In this document: one piece after another, positions 55,610 to 64,000 of the stretch | Layout of the letters: each line of letters starts with the position of its first letter | How positions within the stretch are numbered: the first letter of the stretch is position 1 | Assembly (NCBI RefSeq): GCF_001998885.1 | Contig: NZ_CP019609.1 | Coordinates: forward strand, 2,096,001 to 2,160,000 | From: Vagococcus penaei | GTDB lineage: Bacteria; Bacillota; Bacilli; Lactobacillales; Vagococcaceae | Direction: 5' to 3' | DNA: 64,000 nt | Translations under genes and position numbers: made by a program | The notes under the pieces: generated by a model | Databases searched by the model: none | The model's input: the letters and a program-made list of their open reading frames with translations, nothing else | Told to the model about the DNA's origin: nothing

Positions 55610-55635
55610 ATATCGGTAGAATATCAACTTGTTTA
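55610..55635 (-). promoter_or_regulatory. Sigma-28 (SigD/FliA) promoter of motA-motB
   Basis: On the minus strand TAAA (55635-55632), a 15-bp spacer, then CCGATAT (55616-55610), an exact match to the SigD/FliA consensus TAAA-N15-CCGATAT. It lies 83 bp before the motA start codon. Confidence 0.9.
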
Positions 55636-55743
55636 ATCATACTATGAAAAAAATTAAATTTCAAATAGAATTATAGAATAAAAAAAAGCTTAAATATCAA
55701 TGTTTTGAAACGTTTTTATGAAAATTTGAAAACATTAATTATT

Positions 55744-55772
55744 TTGACAAATACCATAAAAACCACTATCAT
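55744..55772 (+). promoter_or_regulatory. Sigma-A promoter of the flgB operon
   Basis: TTGACA at 55744-55749 and TATCAT at 55767-55772 with a 17-bp spacer. It implies a 5' untranslated region of about 180 nt before flgB. Confidence 0.75.
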
Positions 55773-55866
55773 AAAATTATGAAATAGGAATTATTTATAT
55801 AAATTAACTAAAATAATTCGTCTTTTTAACTTAGATGAATATTATGTTTTTTATAAGTGATAAATA

Positions 55867-55889
55867 ACAATAATAAAAATTATTATTGT
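55867..55889. repeat. Perfect inverted repeat in the flgB leader
   Basis: ACAATAATA, five bases, TATTATTGT. It lies between the sigma-A-like promoter and flgB, so it could be an operator or a weak RNA hairpin. It is AT-only apart from the outer C/G, so chance occurrence is possible. Confidence 0.5.
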
Positions 55890-55957
55890 GAAAAAAGTAT
55901 TTAATTATAGTTTTTCGGATACAAAATACAAAATATACAGAATGGAGTTTGATAGTG

Positions 55958-56344
55958 ATGTTTCAAAAGGGTAGTCTTGTCCATTCAGCGCTTAATGCGT
56001 CTGATTTAAGGCAAAAAGCAATCTCTAACAACTTAGCTAATGTAAATACAGCTGGATACAAGGTTGATAAAGTTGAATTTGAGGATAAACTACGGCAAGC
56101 AATCACAGCTGATGGTGGTCTTTCTTTAAGTCGAACGAATGATAAACATCTCTTCGGTAATGGAGTGACAAATATGCAACCTGAGGTAAAAAAAAGATTG
56201 TACACTTCAGTTAAAGAAAACGGCAATAATGTTGACGTTGATATCGAAATGACTGAAAAAGCAGCAAATGAGCTCTACTATAATACGCTCATTAAGCAAT
56301 TGAATGGTAAATATTCTATGTATAACTATGTGATTAATAATTAA
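55958..56344 (+). CDS. flgB: Flagellar basal-body rod protein FlgB
   Basis: A 128-residue proximal rod protein, first gene of the flagellar operon. The N-terminal rod signature is RQKAISNNLANVNTAGYKVDKVEFE and the C-terminal helix (MTEKAANELYYNTLIKQLN) fits the family. GGAG lies ten bases before ATG 55958; a GTG one codon earlier is also possible. Confidence 0.94.
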   Translation: MFQKGSLVHSALNASDLRQKAISNNLANVNTAGYKVDKVEFEDKLRQAITADGGLSLSRTNDKHLFGNGVTNMQPEVKKRLYTSVKENGNNVDVDIEMTEKAANELYYNTLIKQLNGKYSMYNYVINN

Positions 56345-56358
56345 GGTAGGTGAAACAG

Positions 56359-56802
56359 ATGTCAATGTATGATTCATTTAATATTAATGCAAGCGGACTA
56401 GCTTTAGAACGTTTAAAATTAGATACTATTTCAACTAATATTGCTAATGCAAATACCACACGAACTGAAAATGGCGAGCCTTATCGTCAAAAACGTGTGC
56501 TATTTGAAGAGAGTCTGAAAAATCAAGAAAATAATTTGACTACGCCTGCTTCTGAGCAAGCAATAGAAAGTTTTGGGGTTCGGGTGACTGGTATTGAGGA
56601 AAACCAAGCTGAATTTGCTAGTGTCTATAATCCAAATCACCCCGATGCTGATGCAGCTGGTTATGTTCGAATGCCGAATGTGACTATTAGTGATGAAATG
56701 ATTAACTTAATGAATACTGTACGAACGTATGAAGCAAATGTATCTGCATTAGAAAGTAGCAAAAATATGATGAAGAAAGCCTTGGAGATTTCTAAGGACT
56801 AA
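56359..56802 (+). CDS. flgC: Flagellar basal-body rod protein FlgC
   Basis: A 147-residue rod protein. The N-terminus has LDTISTNIANANTTRTENGEPYRQK, the C-terminus the conserved NLMNTVRTYEANVSALESSK. AGGTG lies six bases before ATG 56359, which is preferred to a GTG three codons upstream. It follows flgB by 14 bp. Confidence 0.95.
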   Translation: MSMYDSFNINASGLALERLKLDTISTNIANANTTRTENGEPYRQKRVLFEESLKNQENNLTTPASEQAIESFGVRVTGIEENQAEFASVYNPNHPDADAAGYVRMPNVTISDEMINLMNTVRTYEANVSALESSKNMMKKALEISKD

Positions 56803-56823
56803 TTTTTAAAGGAGACGATAAGC

Positions 56824-57147
56824 ATGATCACCTCTGGAATAAATCCCTATACTGAAATGAAAGATTACCAAAATTTATTGCAACAAATGAGTGGCGCTAA
56901 TCAAGAACCAACGGGAGCGCAACAAAATCAAGGATTTGGAGACATGTTTGATAGCGCATTGAATCAAATAGATACTGCTGTAAACAAAACAGACAGTAAC
57001 GTAATGAGTGTTGTAACTGGTACACAGGAAAATTTACATGATGCGATGATTGATTTAACAGAAGCTCAGTTAACGATGCAAACAGCCATTCAAGTAAGAA
57101 ATAAAATGATTGACTCATTAAATGAAGTGAAAAATATGCAGTTTTAA
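56824..57147 (+). CDS. fliE: Flagellar hook-basal body complex protein FliE
   Basis: A 107-residue adaptor between the MS ring and the rod. The conserved C-terminal half reads DAMIDLTEAQLTMQTAIQVR and ends NKMIDSLNEVKNMQF, the FliE hallmark. GGAG precedes the ATG. Confidence 0.95.
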   Translation: MITSGINPYTEMKDYQNLLQQMSGANQEPTGAQQNQGFGDMFDSALNQIDTAVNKTDSNVMSVVTGTQENLHDAMIDLTEAQLTMQTAIQVRNKMIDSLNEVKNMQF

Positions 57148-57178
57148 GTGAGTTGCTAAAGGAGATTCGTAAATAACT

Positions 57179-58759
57179 ATGGAGATGTTACAAGGAATAA
57201 AAGATAAGTTTTTGTCGGGGTGGCTAAAATTATCAACAGTTAAAAAAGTTGCAACTATTGCTACATTAATCAGTATTATTTTAGTTATAGGGTTGACTCT
57301 CTATTTTTCAAATAAAACAACTTATAAAGTTCTTTTTTCTGATTTAGGTGAGGCAGAGTCTGGCGTAGTTATTGAAAATTTAGAATCAAAAAATATTAAA
57401 TACAAATTAGAAAATAATGGAACTAAAATACTCATTGACGAAACACAAGTTGATAAAGCACGAATTGATTTAGCTGTTGAAAATAAGTTGCCAAGTCAAT
57501 CAACAGGATTTGAAATTTTTGATGATAAAGGCATGATGACAACAGACGAAGATCGTAAAATTATGTATCAACGAGCAGTTACTGGCGAACTAGAGCGATC
57601 AATTGAATCACTTGATTCAGTTAAAAAAGCAAAAGTTATGTTGGTATTGCCTGATCGAAGTATTTTTGAAGAAAAAGATAAAGAAGCAAGCGCCTCAATT
57701 GTTTTGACGTTAGAACCGACAGCCAAGTTAAGTGATACAGTCATTAGCGGTATAGCGAATTTAACGTCAGGTGCAGTTGAGAACTTACCATTGAAAAATA
57801 TTAAAATTGTTGATGACAAAGGAAATACACTATCTTCCTTTTTAGATACTAGTAATAAAGCTACAGCAACTGATTTAGTAAGTAAGTACCAAGCAATTAA
57901 ATCGGATTATGAGAAATCTTTAGAGGAAAAAACGCTGACTTTATTAAGTGCAGTATTTGATCCGGATAAAGTAAAAGTATCGGTTAATACCGAACTTGAT
58001 TTTGACTCAATTGAACGAACAACGGTCACATATGGTGATACTAAAATTCGTAGTGAAAATGTTCAAGCAACTGGAAACCAAATTAATCGTCAAGAAGTTC
58101 AAGGTGGCAATGTCAATGATAATGTTGAAAATGTCGTTGGAAATAATAATAATGATGGCAAAACATTTAATCGTAGCGTCAATAATGAAGTAGACACAGA
58201 AACAGTCAAAGTATTAGGGGCACCTGGTGCAGTTAAGAAAATTACAGCATCAGTTCTTATTAATGGTGACGTGTCAAATGTCGAAAGACAACGTTTAGAA
58301 CAAATTGTCCAATCAGCTATTGGTTTTGATCGTGAGCGTGGTGATAATGTGACTATCCAAGGAATGAATTTTGCACAAGAACCTGAAGAAGTAGAGGGTG
58401 ATGTTGTTGAAATGAACGGTGTTATGGAAATGCTTCAAACAAATTGGATTTGGCTAGCTCTAGGTGGAATACTTGCAGTTATTACACCACTCATTATTTG
58501 GTTAATTCGTCGTCGAGTGAAACAAAAACGTGAAGCTGACTTAGTTGAACCAATTGATTTAGGACAGAAGGTTGATTTAGTTGTAGACGATACTGGTTTG
58601 GTAGAAGATCCACTTGACACATTGATACAAACACGTCAAGAAAAGATAGACGATGCACAAAATGAATCACTAACAGCTGAAAATAAAGCAAAAGAATATG
58701 CTAAATCTAATCCAGAATTAGCTGCAGAGTTGATTAAAGTTTGGATGAAAGAAAAGTAG
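57179..58759 (+). CDS. fliF: Flagellar MS-ring protein FliF
   Basis: A 526-residue membrane protein that forms the basal MS ring. Membrane helices are at about residues 24-45 and 422-442, with the YscJ/FliF ring-building region (YKVLFSDLGEAESGVVIENL) between. The C-terminal tail (AKEYAKSNPELAAELIKVWM) is the FliG-binding segment. AAAGGAG is 14 bases before the first ATG, a rather long spacing; a second ATG lies two codons on. Confidence 0.96.
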   Translation: MEMLQGIKDKFLSGWLKLSTVKKVATIATLISIILVIGLTLYFSNKTTYKVLFSDLGEAESGVVIENLESKNIKYKLENNGTKILIDETQVDKARIDLAVENKLPSQSTGFEIFDDKGMMTTDEDRKIMYQRAVTGELERSIESLDSVKKAKVMLVLPDRSIFEEKDKEASASIVLTLEPTAKLSDTVISGIANLTSGAVENLPLKNIKIVDDKGNTLSSFLDTSNKATATDLVSKYQAIKSDYEKSLEEKTLTLLSAVFDPDKVKVSVNTELDFDSIERTTVTYGDTKIRSENVQATGNQINRQEVQGGNVNDNVENVVGNNNNDGKTFNRSVNNEVDTETVKVLGAPGAVKKITASVLINGDVSNVERQRLEQIVQSAIGFDRERGDNVTIQGMNFAQEPEEVEGDVVEMNGVMEMLQTNWIWLALGGILAVITPLIIWLIRRRVKQKREADLVEPIDLGQKVDLVVDDTGLVEDPLDTLIQTRQEKIDDAQNESLTAENKAKEYAKSNPELAAELIKVWMKEK

Positions 58760-58769
58760 GTGGCAGAAT

Positions 58770-59774
58770 ATGGAAACATTAGATGGAACTAGAAAAGCAG
58801 CCTTACTTTTAATTTCATTAGGGTCAGAAGCTGCTGCACAAATTATGAAATTATTACCAGAAACTTATATTCAAAAAGTGAGTTATGAAATTGCTAATAT
58901 TGATTATGTCAGTATTGAGGAACGTGAACAAGTTGTTAGTGAATTCATTACGATGTCGACAGCACGTAACCATGTTATAGATGGTGGGATTGATTATGCC
59001 ATTGATTTATTGAATAAAGCCTTAGGTTCACAAAAAGCGAAGGAAGTTATCGATGTATTGAATCAAATTCAATTGCGTGAGCGACCATTTAATATCGCAA
59101 GAAAAGCTGATACCCAACAGTTAGTCAATTTACTCTTAGGCGAACACTCGCAGACTGTTGCATTAATTTTATGTTATATGCAACCTGATAAAGCCGCACA
59201 AGTCTTATCGCAATTTCCAAGTGAAAGACAAACAGAGATTGCTGAAAAAATCGGGACAATTGGTAGCACCTCACCGGTTGTTATTGAGAGAATTGAAAAG
59301 GTTATTGAAAATAAATTCTCGAATACGTTAGAAAGTAAGACAGAAAATGTTGGTGGCGTAAATACGTTGGTAGAAATTTTAAACTCAGTTGGCAGAAGTA
59401 CAGAGAAAAATATTATCAGCGATTTAGAAAAACGTCAGCCAGAGTTGTCAGAAGAAATCAAATCAAATCTATTTACATTCGAAGATATTGTTGGTCTGGA
59501 TAGAGGAGATGTCCAAAAAGTCTTACGTGAAGTGAATCATGATGTATTGGTACTCGCTTTGAAAGGTGCATCAGATCAAATTAAAGAATTTATTTATAGT
59601 AATCAAAGTTCGCGTTCAGTTGAGACATTGAAAGAAGATTTACAGTTTATGGGGCCTGCACGTTTATCAGCAGTCGAAGAAGCACAACAAAGTATTGTTG
59701 CTGTTATTCGCCGTTTAGATGAACAAGGTGAAATTTATATCGGAAGAGGGGATCAAGATGCAGTCATCTCGTAA
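58770..59774 (+). CDS. fliG: Flagellar motor switch protein FliG
   Basis: A 334-residue rotor protein that converts stator force to rotation. N-terminal (ALLLISLGSEAAAQIMKLL), middle (EHSQTVALILCYMQPDKAAQVL, the EHPQ-like motif here EHSQ) and C-terminal torque domain (LREVNHDVLVLALKG, then MGPARLSAVEEAQQ) are present. The 3' end overlaps fliH by 17 bp. Confidence 0.96.
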   Translation: METLDGTRKAALLLISLGSEAAAQIMKLLPETYIQKVSYEIANIDYVSIEEREQVVSEFITMSTARNHVIDGGIDYAIDLLNKALGSQKAKEVIDVLNQIQLRERPFNIARKADTQQLVNLLLGEHSQTVALILCYMQPDKAAQVLSQFPSERQTEIAEKIGTIGSTSPVVIERIEKVIENKFSNTLESKTENVGGVNTLVEILNSVGRSTEKNIISDLEKRQPELSEEIKSNLFTFEDIVGLDRGDVQKVLREVNHDVLVLALKGASDQIKEFIYSNQSSRSVETLKEDLQFMGPARLSAVEEAQQSIVAVIRRLDEQGEIYIGRGDQDAVIS

Positions 59775-60612
59775 ATTAATCAAACCAGATGATGTAACTT
59801 CTTCAGATATCAAAATTCGTAAAATAGAAACGATTATGCCACAAAAAAAAGCTAGTGTGATGAGTGATGATTGCTTAAATGGTCATCAGTCATCAGCACG
59901 ACTCAAACAATATGAGCATGATTTTTTTAAAGATCGAGAAAAAATGTTAGAAGAATTACAAATAGAACGCCAAAACTTACAGCAATTATTTCAGAAAGAG
60001 TTGGAAAAAGAGAAGACACAGTTTCGTCAAAAATTAGCTGAAGAACGCTCCAGAATACTTACTAATGTACAACAGGAGATTGAAGACTTAAAACAGAGTG
60101 CTGAGCAAAAAGGATTTGAGAAAGGAGAAGCTGCTGGATTTAAACATGGACAAGCTTTAGGATTTCAGCAAGGTAAAGACGAATCTCAAGTTTTGGTTGA
60201 TGAAGCTCATAAACTTCATTTACAAGTTGAAAAAGAGATTTTTAGTTATCAACAAGATAAAAAGGGCGAGCTAGTCGATTTAGCTTGTCAAATGGCTGAA
60301 ACTGTTATCAATAAAGAATTGGCACTCTCTGAAAAGCAAATTTATACTTTATTAGAGCCTTTCCTTAAACAGTTAGAAAAAAAAGATAACTTTGTAACAG
60401 TTTTTGTTTCTAAAGAAATGTATCAGGTGACATTACAAGCTCTAGAAGAGCTCAAAACGGAGTCAAATGATTTTTCTTATAGCGTCATAGCGGATTCAAC
60501 TTTAGAACGATATGATTGTCTAATTGAAACTGACTTTGATGTACTAAATTTAACTATTTCAGACCAATTAAATCGGATGAAAGCTGATTTATTAGCTGAA
60601 GGGGTGGATTAG
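59758..60612 (+). CDS. fliH: Flagellar assembly protein FliH
   Basis: A 284-residue regulator of the export ATPase FliI. A long charged coiled coil (about residues 55-150) contains GxxxG-like repeats (KGFEKGEAAGFKHGQALGFQ), followed by the conserved C-terminal domain (LVDLACQMAETVINKEL). GAGGGG precedes ATG 59758, which is preferred over an earlier in-frame ATG inside fliG. Confidence 0.92.
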   Translation: MQSSRKLIKPDDVTSSDIKIRKIETIMPQKKASVMSDDCLNGHQSSARLKQYEHDFFKDREKMLEELQIERQNLQQLFQKELEKEKTQFRQKLAEERSRILTNVQQEIEDLKQSAEQKGFEKGEAAGFKHGQALGFQQGKDESQVLVDEAHKLHLQVEKEIFSYQQDKKGELVDLACQMAETVINKELALSEKQIYTLLEPFLKQLEKKDNFVTVFVSKEMYQVTLQALEELKTESNDFSYSVIADSTLERYDCLIETDFDVLNLTISDQLNRMKADLLAEGVD

Positions 60613-60613
60613 T

Positions 60614-61873
60614 TTGTTAGACCTTGATTTTCAAAGCTATAAAAAAAAGTTGAAAGAAACAGCTTACTATTTACAATTAGGAAAAGTGTCTCAAGTTGTT
60701 GGCTTAATTATTAAAGTAGAAGGTTTGAACGTTTTTGTTGGGGAAATTTGCGAAATTGAAATAAAAAAGACCAACAAAAAAGTTTTATCTGAAGTCGTTG
60801 GTTTTATTAACAAAACGGTTTTATTAATGCCTTTAGATGAATTGGATGGAATTGGACCAGGTTGTTTAGTTAGACCAACCAAGCAGGCTTTAAAACTAGA
60901 GCTGAGTGATAATCTATTAGGTAAAACGCTAGATGGATTAGGCCGTATCTTGACAGATGGAGAATTACAGAATGGTCAACACTATGATGTTAATAGGGAT
61001 GCGCCAAATCCATTTACTAGAAAACCAATTGAAAAAGTTATGAGCACCGGAGTTCGTGCGATTGATGGAGTACTGACAGTTGGAGAAGGTCAGCGTATGG
61101 GGATTTTTGCCGGAAGTGGTGTTGGGAAAAGTACGCTACTCGGCATGATTGCTAGAAACTGTCAAGCGGACGTTATCGTGATTGGCCTCATTGGAGAACG
61201 TGGTCGTGAGGTCACAGAATTTATTCAAAATGACTTAGGACCGGAAGGCTATCAAAAATCAGTCGTCGTTTGCGCAACCTCGGATCAACCGCCATTAGTT
61301 CGTTTGAAAGGTGCATATGTTGCCACGGCAATTGCTGAGTATTATCGTGATCAAGGAAAAAAAGTAGTGCTCATGATGGATTCAGTGACACGTTTTGCTA
61401 TGGCGCAACGTGAGATTGGCTTGGCAACAGGGGAGCCACCAACCTCAAAAGGCTATACACCATCAGTATTTACGCAACTCCCTAAACTATTAGAGCGTAG
61501 TGGTATGTCAGAACATGGTTCTATTACAGCCTTCTATACAGTATTAGTTGAAGGCGATGATATGAATGAGCCAATCGCTGATGCTGTTCGAGGAATTCTA
61601 GATGGTCATATCGTGTTATCAAGAAAAATAGCTTCGGAAAATCATTATCCAGCTATAGATGTGCAACAAAGTTTAAGTCGGCTCATGAAAAGTATTGTTA
61701 GTCGCGAACACCAAGAATTGGCAGGTTTGCTCAAAGAAAATATGGCAATTTATACCGAATCAAAAGATTTGATTGATATTGGGGCTTACAAAATTGGAAG
61801 TAATCTTAAAATTGATCAAGCCTTGGAACTAAATCCCTCAATTGTCAATTTTTTAAGGCAAAAAAACAGATGA
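60614..61873 (+). CDS. fliI: Flagellum-specific ATP synthase FliI
   Basis: The 419-residue ATPase of the flagellar type III export apparatus. Walker A is GIFAGSGVGKST, Walker B VVLMMDSVTRFA, and the segment TGEPPTSKGYTPSVF is the FliI/F1-beta hallmark. It starts with TTG after GGGGTGG. About 20 residues shorter than many FliI proteins at the N-terminus. Confidence 0.96.
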   Translation: MLDLDFQSYKKKLKETAYYLQLGKVSQVVGLIIKVEGLNVFVGEICEIEIKKTNKKVLSEVVGFINKTVLLMPLDELDGIGPGCLVRPTKQALKLELSDNLLGKTLDGLGRILTDGELQNGQHYDVNRDAPNPFTRKPIEKVMSTGVRAIDGVLTVGEGQRMGIFAGSGVGKSTLLGMIARNCQADVIVIGLIGERGREVTEFIQNDLGPEGYQKSVVVCATSDQPPLVRLKGAYVATAIAEYYRDQGKKVVLMMDSVTRFAMAQREIGLATGEPPTSKGYTPSVFTQLPKLLERSGMSEHGSITAFYTVLVEGDDMNEPIADAVRGILDGHIVLSRKIASENHYPAIDVQQSLSRLMKSIVSREHQELAGLLKENMAIYTESKDLIDIGAYKIGSNLKIDQALELNPSIVNFLRQKNR

Positions 61874-61958
61874 GCCAATGAGCTATGATGAGACAGTATT
61901 ACAGCTCAAGACGATTTTTCAAGCGACAAGAAAATGGTGATTGTAGGGAGGGGACCTT

Positions 61959-62393
61959 GTGAAAGCTTATAAATTTACAATGGAAAAAGTTTTAACTGTT
62001 AGACAATCAGAAGAAGATGTTGCAAAAAAAGGTTTCTTAGAAAAAAAAGCATTGCAAATGGCTGAGGAATCAAAACTTGAACACTTTAAAAAAGCTAGTC
62101 ATGAGATGAAACATAATACGCAAAATTTTTCTAATATCAATAGTTTAAGAATGCAGTACTTATATCAAAACTTCTTAGATGAACAGATTGTACTCCAAGC
62201 TAAAGAAGTTGAGAAAATTAATCAACAAGTTATTGAAGAACTGGATGTACTACTAGATAAACAAAAAAATCGCAAAATGATTGAAAAGTTAAAAGAAAAA
62301 CAATTAGCTAGCTACCAAGAGCAATATAAAAAAGAAGAGCAAAAAGAGTTGGATGAAATGGGAACGTTACGATTTGGAGCAAATTATTATTAG
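61959..62393 (+). CDS. fliJ: Flagellar export chaperone FliJ
   Basis: A 144-residue, almost entirely helical coiled-coil protein that assists the export ATPase. The start KAYKFTMEKVLTVRQSEEDV is typical of FliJ. The GTG start has GGGAGGGG upstream. An 85-bp gap separates it from fliI, without a convincing gene. Confidence 0.85.
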   Translation: MKAYKFTMEKVLTVRQSEEDVAKKGFLEKKALQMAEESKLEHFKKASHEMKHNTQNFSNINSLRMQYLYQNFLDEQIVLQAKEVEKINQQVIEELDVLLDKQKNRKMIEKLKEKQLASYQEQYKKEEQKELDEMGTLRFGANYY

Positions 62394-62412
62394 CATGAGG
62401 GGGTGAACGATA

Positions 62413-63837
62413 ATGAATGTTGAAAAAGTGGTAGATGTAAAGAAAACGACTATACCAAATGATTCGTCTAAAACCGATACAGTTTTATTTAATAAAGTCT
62501 TAGATAAAAAAACATTCGATAATACCTTAGTTGATTCGGATAACGAATCGAGTCATCATCAAGATGGACTAGCTAATGAAACTCAACAAAGCGAACCAGT
62601 GGAAACCAAAAATAAACTGGCTATCTATCGAATGGCAAGTGATTCAGTAGTAAATGGAGAGTTTATTAAGATAACGGGTCAAACTAATTTAACTCAATCG
62701 CCTAAAGAAATAAACACGCATTCCTTACTAACGAATCAAAAGTTGGTTGATCCTGATGTGTCTCAAGTCTTACGAGCATTTAATGGCATACTAGATGATG
62801 GAACCCAGGTTAACGTATTGTTACCTGTGGATGGACAACAAGTAGTAGATGATTTGGTTACTATCCCAACAGTATCTTTAGAAGAATTAATTAAGTTACT
62901 TGAAGTTGCAGGAGATACAACAAATGGTGAAGTAGTTGATATTGTTATAAAAGAAGGTCAAATAACAACAGCTATTACTTCTATCGGTCAGTCCGATAAA
63001 CTACTTGTTGACAAACAAAGTACGGTAAATATTTTACAAGGAACGACAAAAGATGGCCAAGTATTGGAGTTTTTAATAGCATCTAGTCCTGTACCAAAAG
63101 AATTACCGGAAACCACTAATTCGCAACCAGTATCAGAATCAGTAGATGAGCTTCCTAGTTTATCTCTGGAAAGTGTTGGTCGTTTTCCAACACAAATATT
63201 AAAAAGTCCAATGCTAAGTGATGCAAAAATGTCACCGACATCAGTTAATGAAAAAGAGTTCTCTAACAATATTTTTATAGAAGATCAATTAAATGTTACG
63301 AAACAACCGCAACAATTTGCTAAGTTGAGTGATAGTTACATTTTAAAATCAGTCAGTGACCGAACAGCAGTGTTTCAATTTCAACAGCAGAATTTAAGTA
63401 ACTTAGAAAAACAATTGGTTGCTCAGCATCAGACATTAGCTGATGGACAAAAAAGTGTCATGAAACTAGTCTTACATCCTGAAAAATTGGGTCAAGTTGA
63501 CATTCATTTACAAATGACGGATGGCAAAATTTCGGCAAAATTGATGGTAGGCTCTGAGCAAGTTAAACATTTATTTGAAAAAAGTTTACCTGTTTTAGAG
63601 CAAAATTTAAGTAAACAAAATATTCAACTAGAAAAAGTCGAGATTGTTCAATCAGTTAGTCAAAATCAACAACTAACGTTTGATTTTAGTGGTGAATTTT
63701 CTCGTCAACAACAAGAACATCGACATCAAAAATTTCAATCTCATGCAACACTTAGCAATGGTAAATATACTGAATCAAGTGAAAAAGCTGAGACTAATAC
63801 CGTAGTCGAAAGTGAACGAATCGATATCTTAGTTTAA
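62413..63837 (+). CDS. fliK: Flagellar hook-length control protein FliK
   Basis: A 474-residue secreted ruler protein. The first about 330 residues are hydrophilic and of low conservation, as in other FliK proteins. The C-terminal hook-length domain (about 345-420) is clear: VMKLVLHPEKLGQVDIHLQM, then LFEKSLPVLEQNLSKQNIQL. A Gln/His-rich tail follows. AGGGGGTG precedes the ATG. Confidence 0.9.
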   Translation: MNVEKVVDVKKTTIPNDSSKTDTVLFNKVLDKKTFDNTLVDSDNESSHHQDGLANETQQSEPVETKNKLAIYRMASDSVVNGEFIKITGQTNLTQSPKEINTHSLLTNQKLVDPDVSQVLRAFNGILDDGTQVNVLLPVDGQQVVDDLVTIPTVSLEELIKLLEVAGDTTNGEVVDIVIKEGQITTAITSIGQSDKLLVDKQSTVNILQGTTKDGQVLEFLIASSPVPKELPETTNSQPVSESVDELPSLSLESVGRFPTQILKSPMLSDAKMSPTSVNEKEFSNNIFIEDQLNVTKQPQQFAKLSDSYILKSVSDRTAVFQFQQQNLSNLEKQLVAQHQTLADGQKSVMKLVLHPEKLGQVDIHLQMTDGKISAKLMVGSEQVKHLFEKSLPVLEQNLSKQNIQLEKVEIVQSVSQNQQLTFDFSGEFSRQQQEHRHQKFQSHATLSNGKYTESSEKAETNTVVESERIDILV

Positions 63838-63850
63838 AGGAGTTGACAGT

Positions 63851-64000
63851 ATGGCAGACATTAATTCATTTTCACCAATGGGAAGAACCCAAATGCAGCA
63901 AGCAGAAATGACTGCACAAAAAGAACGCAGTAGTGGGTCAGATATTAAAATGGATGACTTTTTAAAAATTCTAGCAGCTACGATGAGTAATCCATCTTTA
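63851..64000 (+). CDS. flgD: Flagellar hook assembly protein FlgD (3' end outside window)
   Basis: Fifty residues are visible before the window ends. MDDFLKILAATMSNPSL is the conserved N-terminal export/cap region of FlgD, in the usual place after fliK. GGAG precedes the ATG. FlgD caps the growing hook. Confidence 0.9.
   Translation, partial: MADINSFSPMGRTQMQQAEMTAQKERSSGSDIKMDDFLKILAATMSNPSL

Noticed and set aside
61878-61940. Twenty-residue frame between fliI and fliJ (MSYDETVLQLKTIFQATRKW)
   Set aside because: No ribosome site was found and it cannot be told from chance in an 85-bp gap.

Overview
The window is low-GC Firmicute DNA, best matched to a motile member of the Enterococcaceae such as Vagococcus. 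Three things point there: an enterococcal-type citrate/oxaloacetate decarboxylase locus that includes an OadH-type subunit, a tmRNA whose tag reads AKNENNTFALAA, and a flagellar operon. A motile Enterococcus cannot be excluded from this sequence alone. Nearly all of the window is ordinary chromosomal DNA. The only clear mobile element is one decayed IS3-family remnant.

Layout. 1-3.9 kb: a glutamine-type ABC transporter (ATPase cut by the window edge), a GNAT acetyltransferase and a membrane-anchored hydrolase. 3.9-6.9 kb: alaS behind an alanine T-box. 7.0-9.6 kb: a divergent histidine kinase/response regulator pair. 9.6-20.8 kb: the citrate fermentation locus. Transporter citH, GntR-type activator citO and citG lie on the minus strand; oadH-oadD-oadB-(small oadG-like)-citC-citD-citE-citF-citX-oadA lie on the plus strand. 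Citrate enters, citrate lyase makes acetate and oxaloacetate, and the sodium-pump decarboxylase converts oxaloacetate to pyruvate. 20.8-28.5 kb: an ABC-F protein behind an attenuator-like leader, tmRNA, a DUF4352-like protein, a secreted nuclease, small proteins, and a MerR regulator divergent from a dehydrogenase. 28.5-33.0 kb: two tandem methionine T-boxes ahead of metN-metI-metQ and an M20 amidohydrolase. 33.0-35.4 kb: an AraC-type regulator with a degenerate receiver next to an acylating aldehyde dehydrogenase.

35.6-47.6 kb is a housekeeping stretch: an unidentified protein with a likely frameshift, a CNNM/CBS transporter, tsaB-rimI-rimI2-tsaD, glutamate racemase, an RNase PH/RdgB fusion, a phosphoesterase, a CbpB-like CBS protein, an MscS channel, DUF948 and YtxH proteins, and ccpA with a cre site over its promoter. 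47.6-54.0 kb holds the IS remnant, a PH-domain protein, a cell-wall amidase with an LPKTN sorting motif, an HD hydrolase, an M50-like membrane protein and a LacI regulator.

54.0-64.0 kb is the start of a flagellar locus. motA-motB run leftward from a textbook sigma-28/SigD promoter. flgB-flgC-fliE-fliF-fliG-fliH-fliI-fliJ-fliK-flgD run rightward from a sigma-A-like promoter, and flgD is cut by the window end. motB is broken by one missing A in a poly-A run, and the gene at 35.6 kb shows the same kind of lesion. Each lesion sits exactly on an A_AAA_AAA slippery heptamer in the frame needed for -1 slippage. Possible explanations are homopolymer undercalling, real mutation or phase variation, or programmed slippage. 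No tRNA, rRNA, CRISPR array or phage genes were seen.
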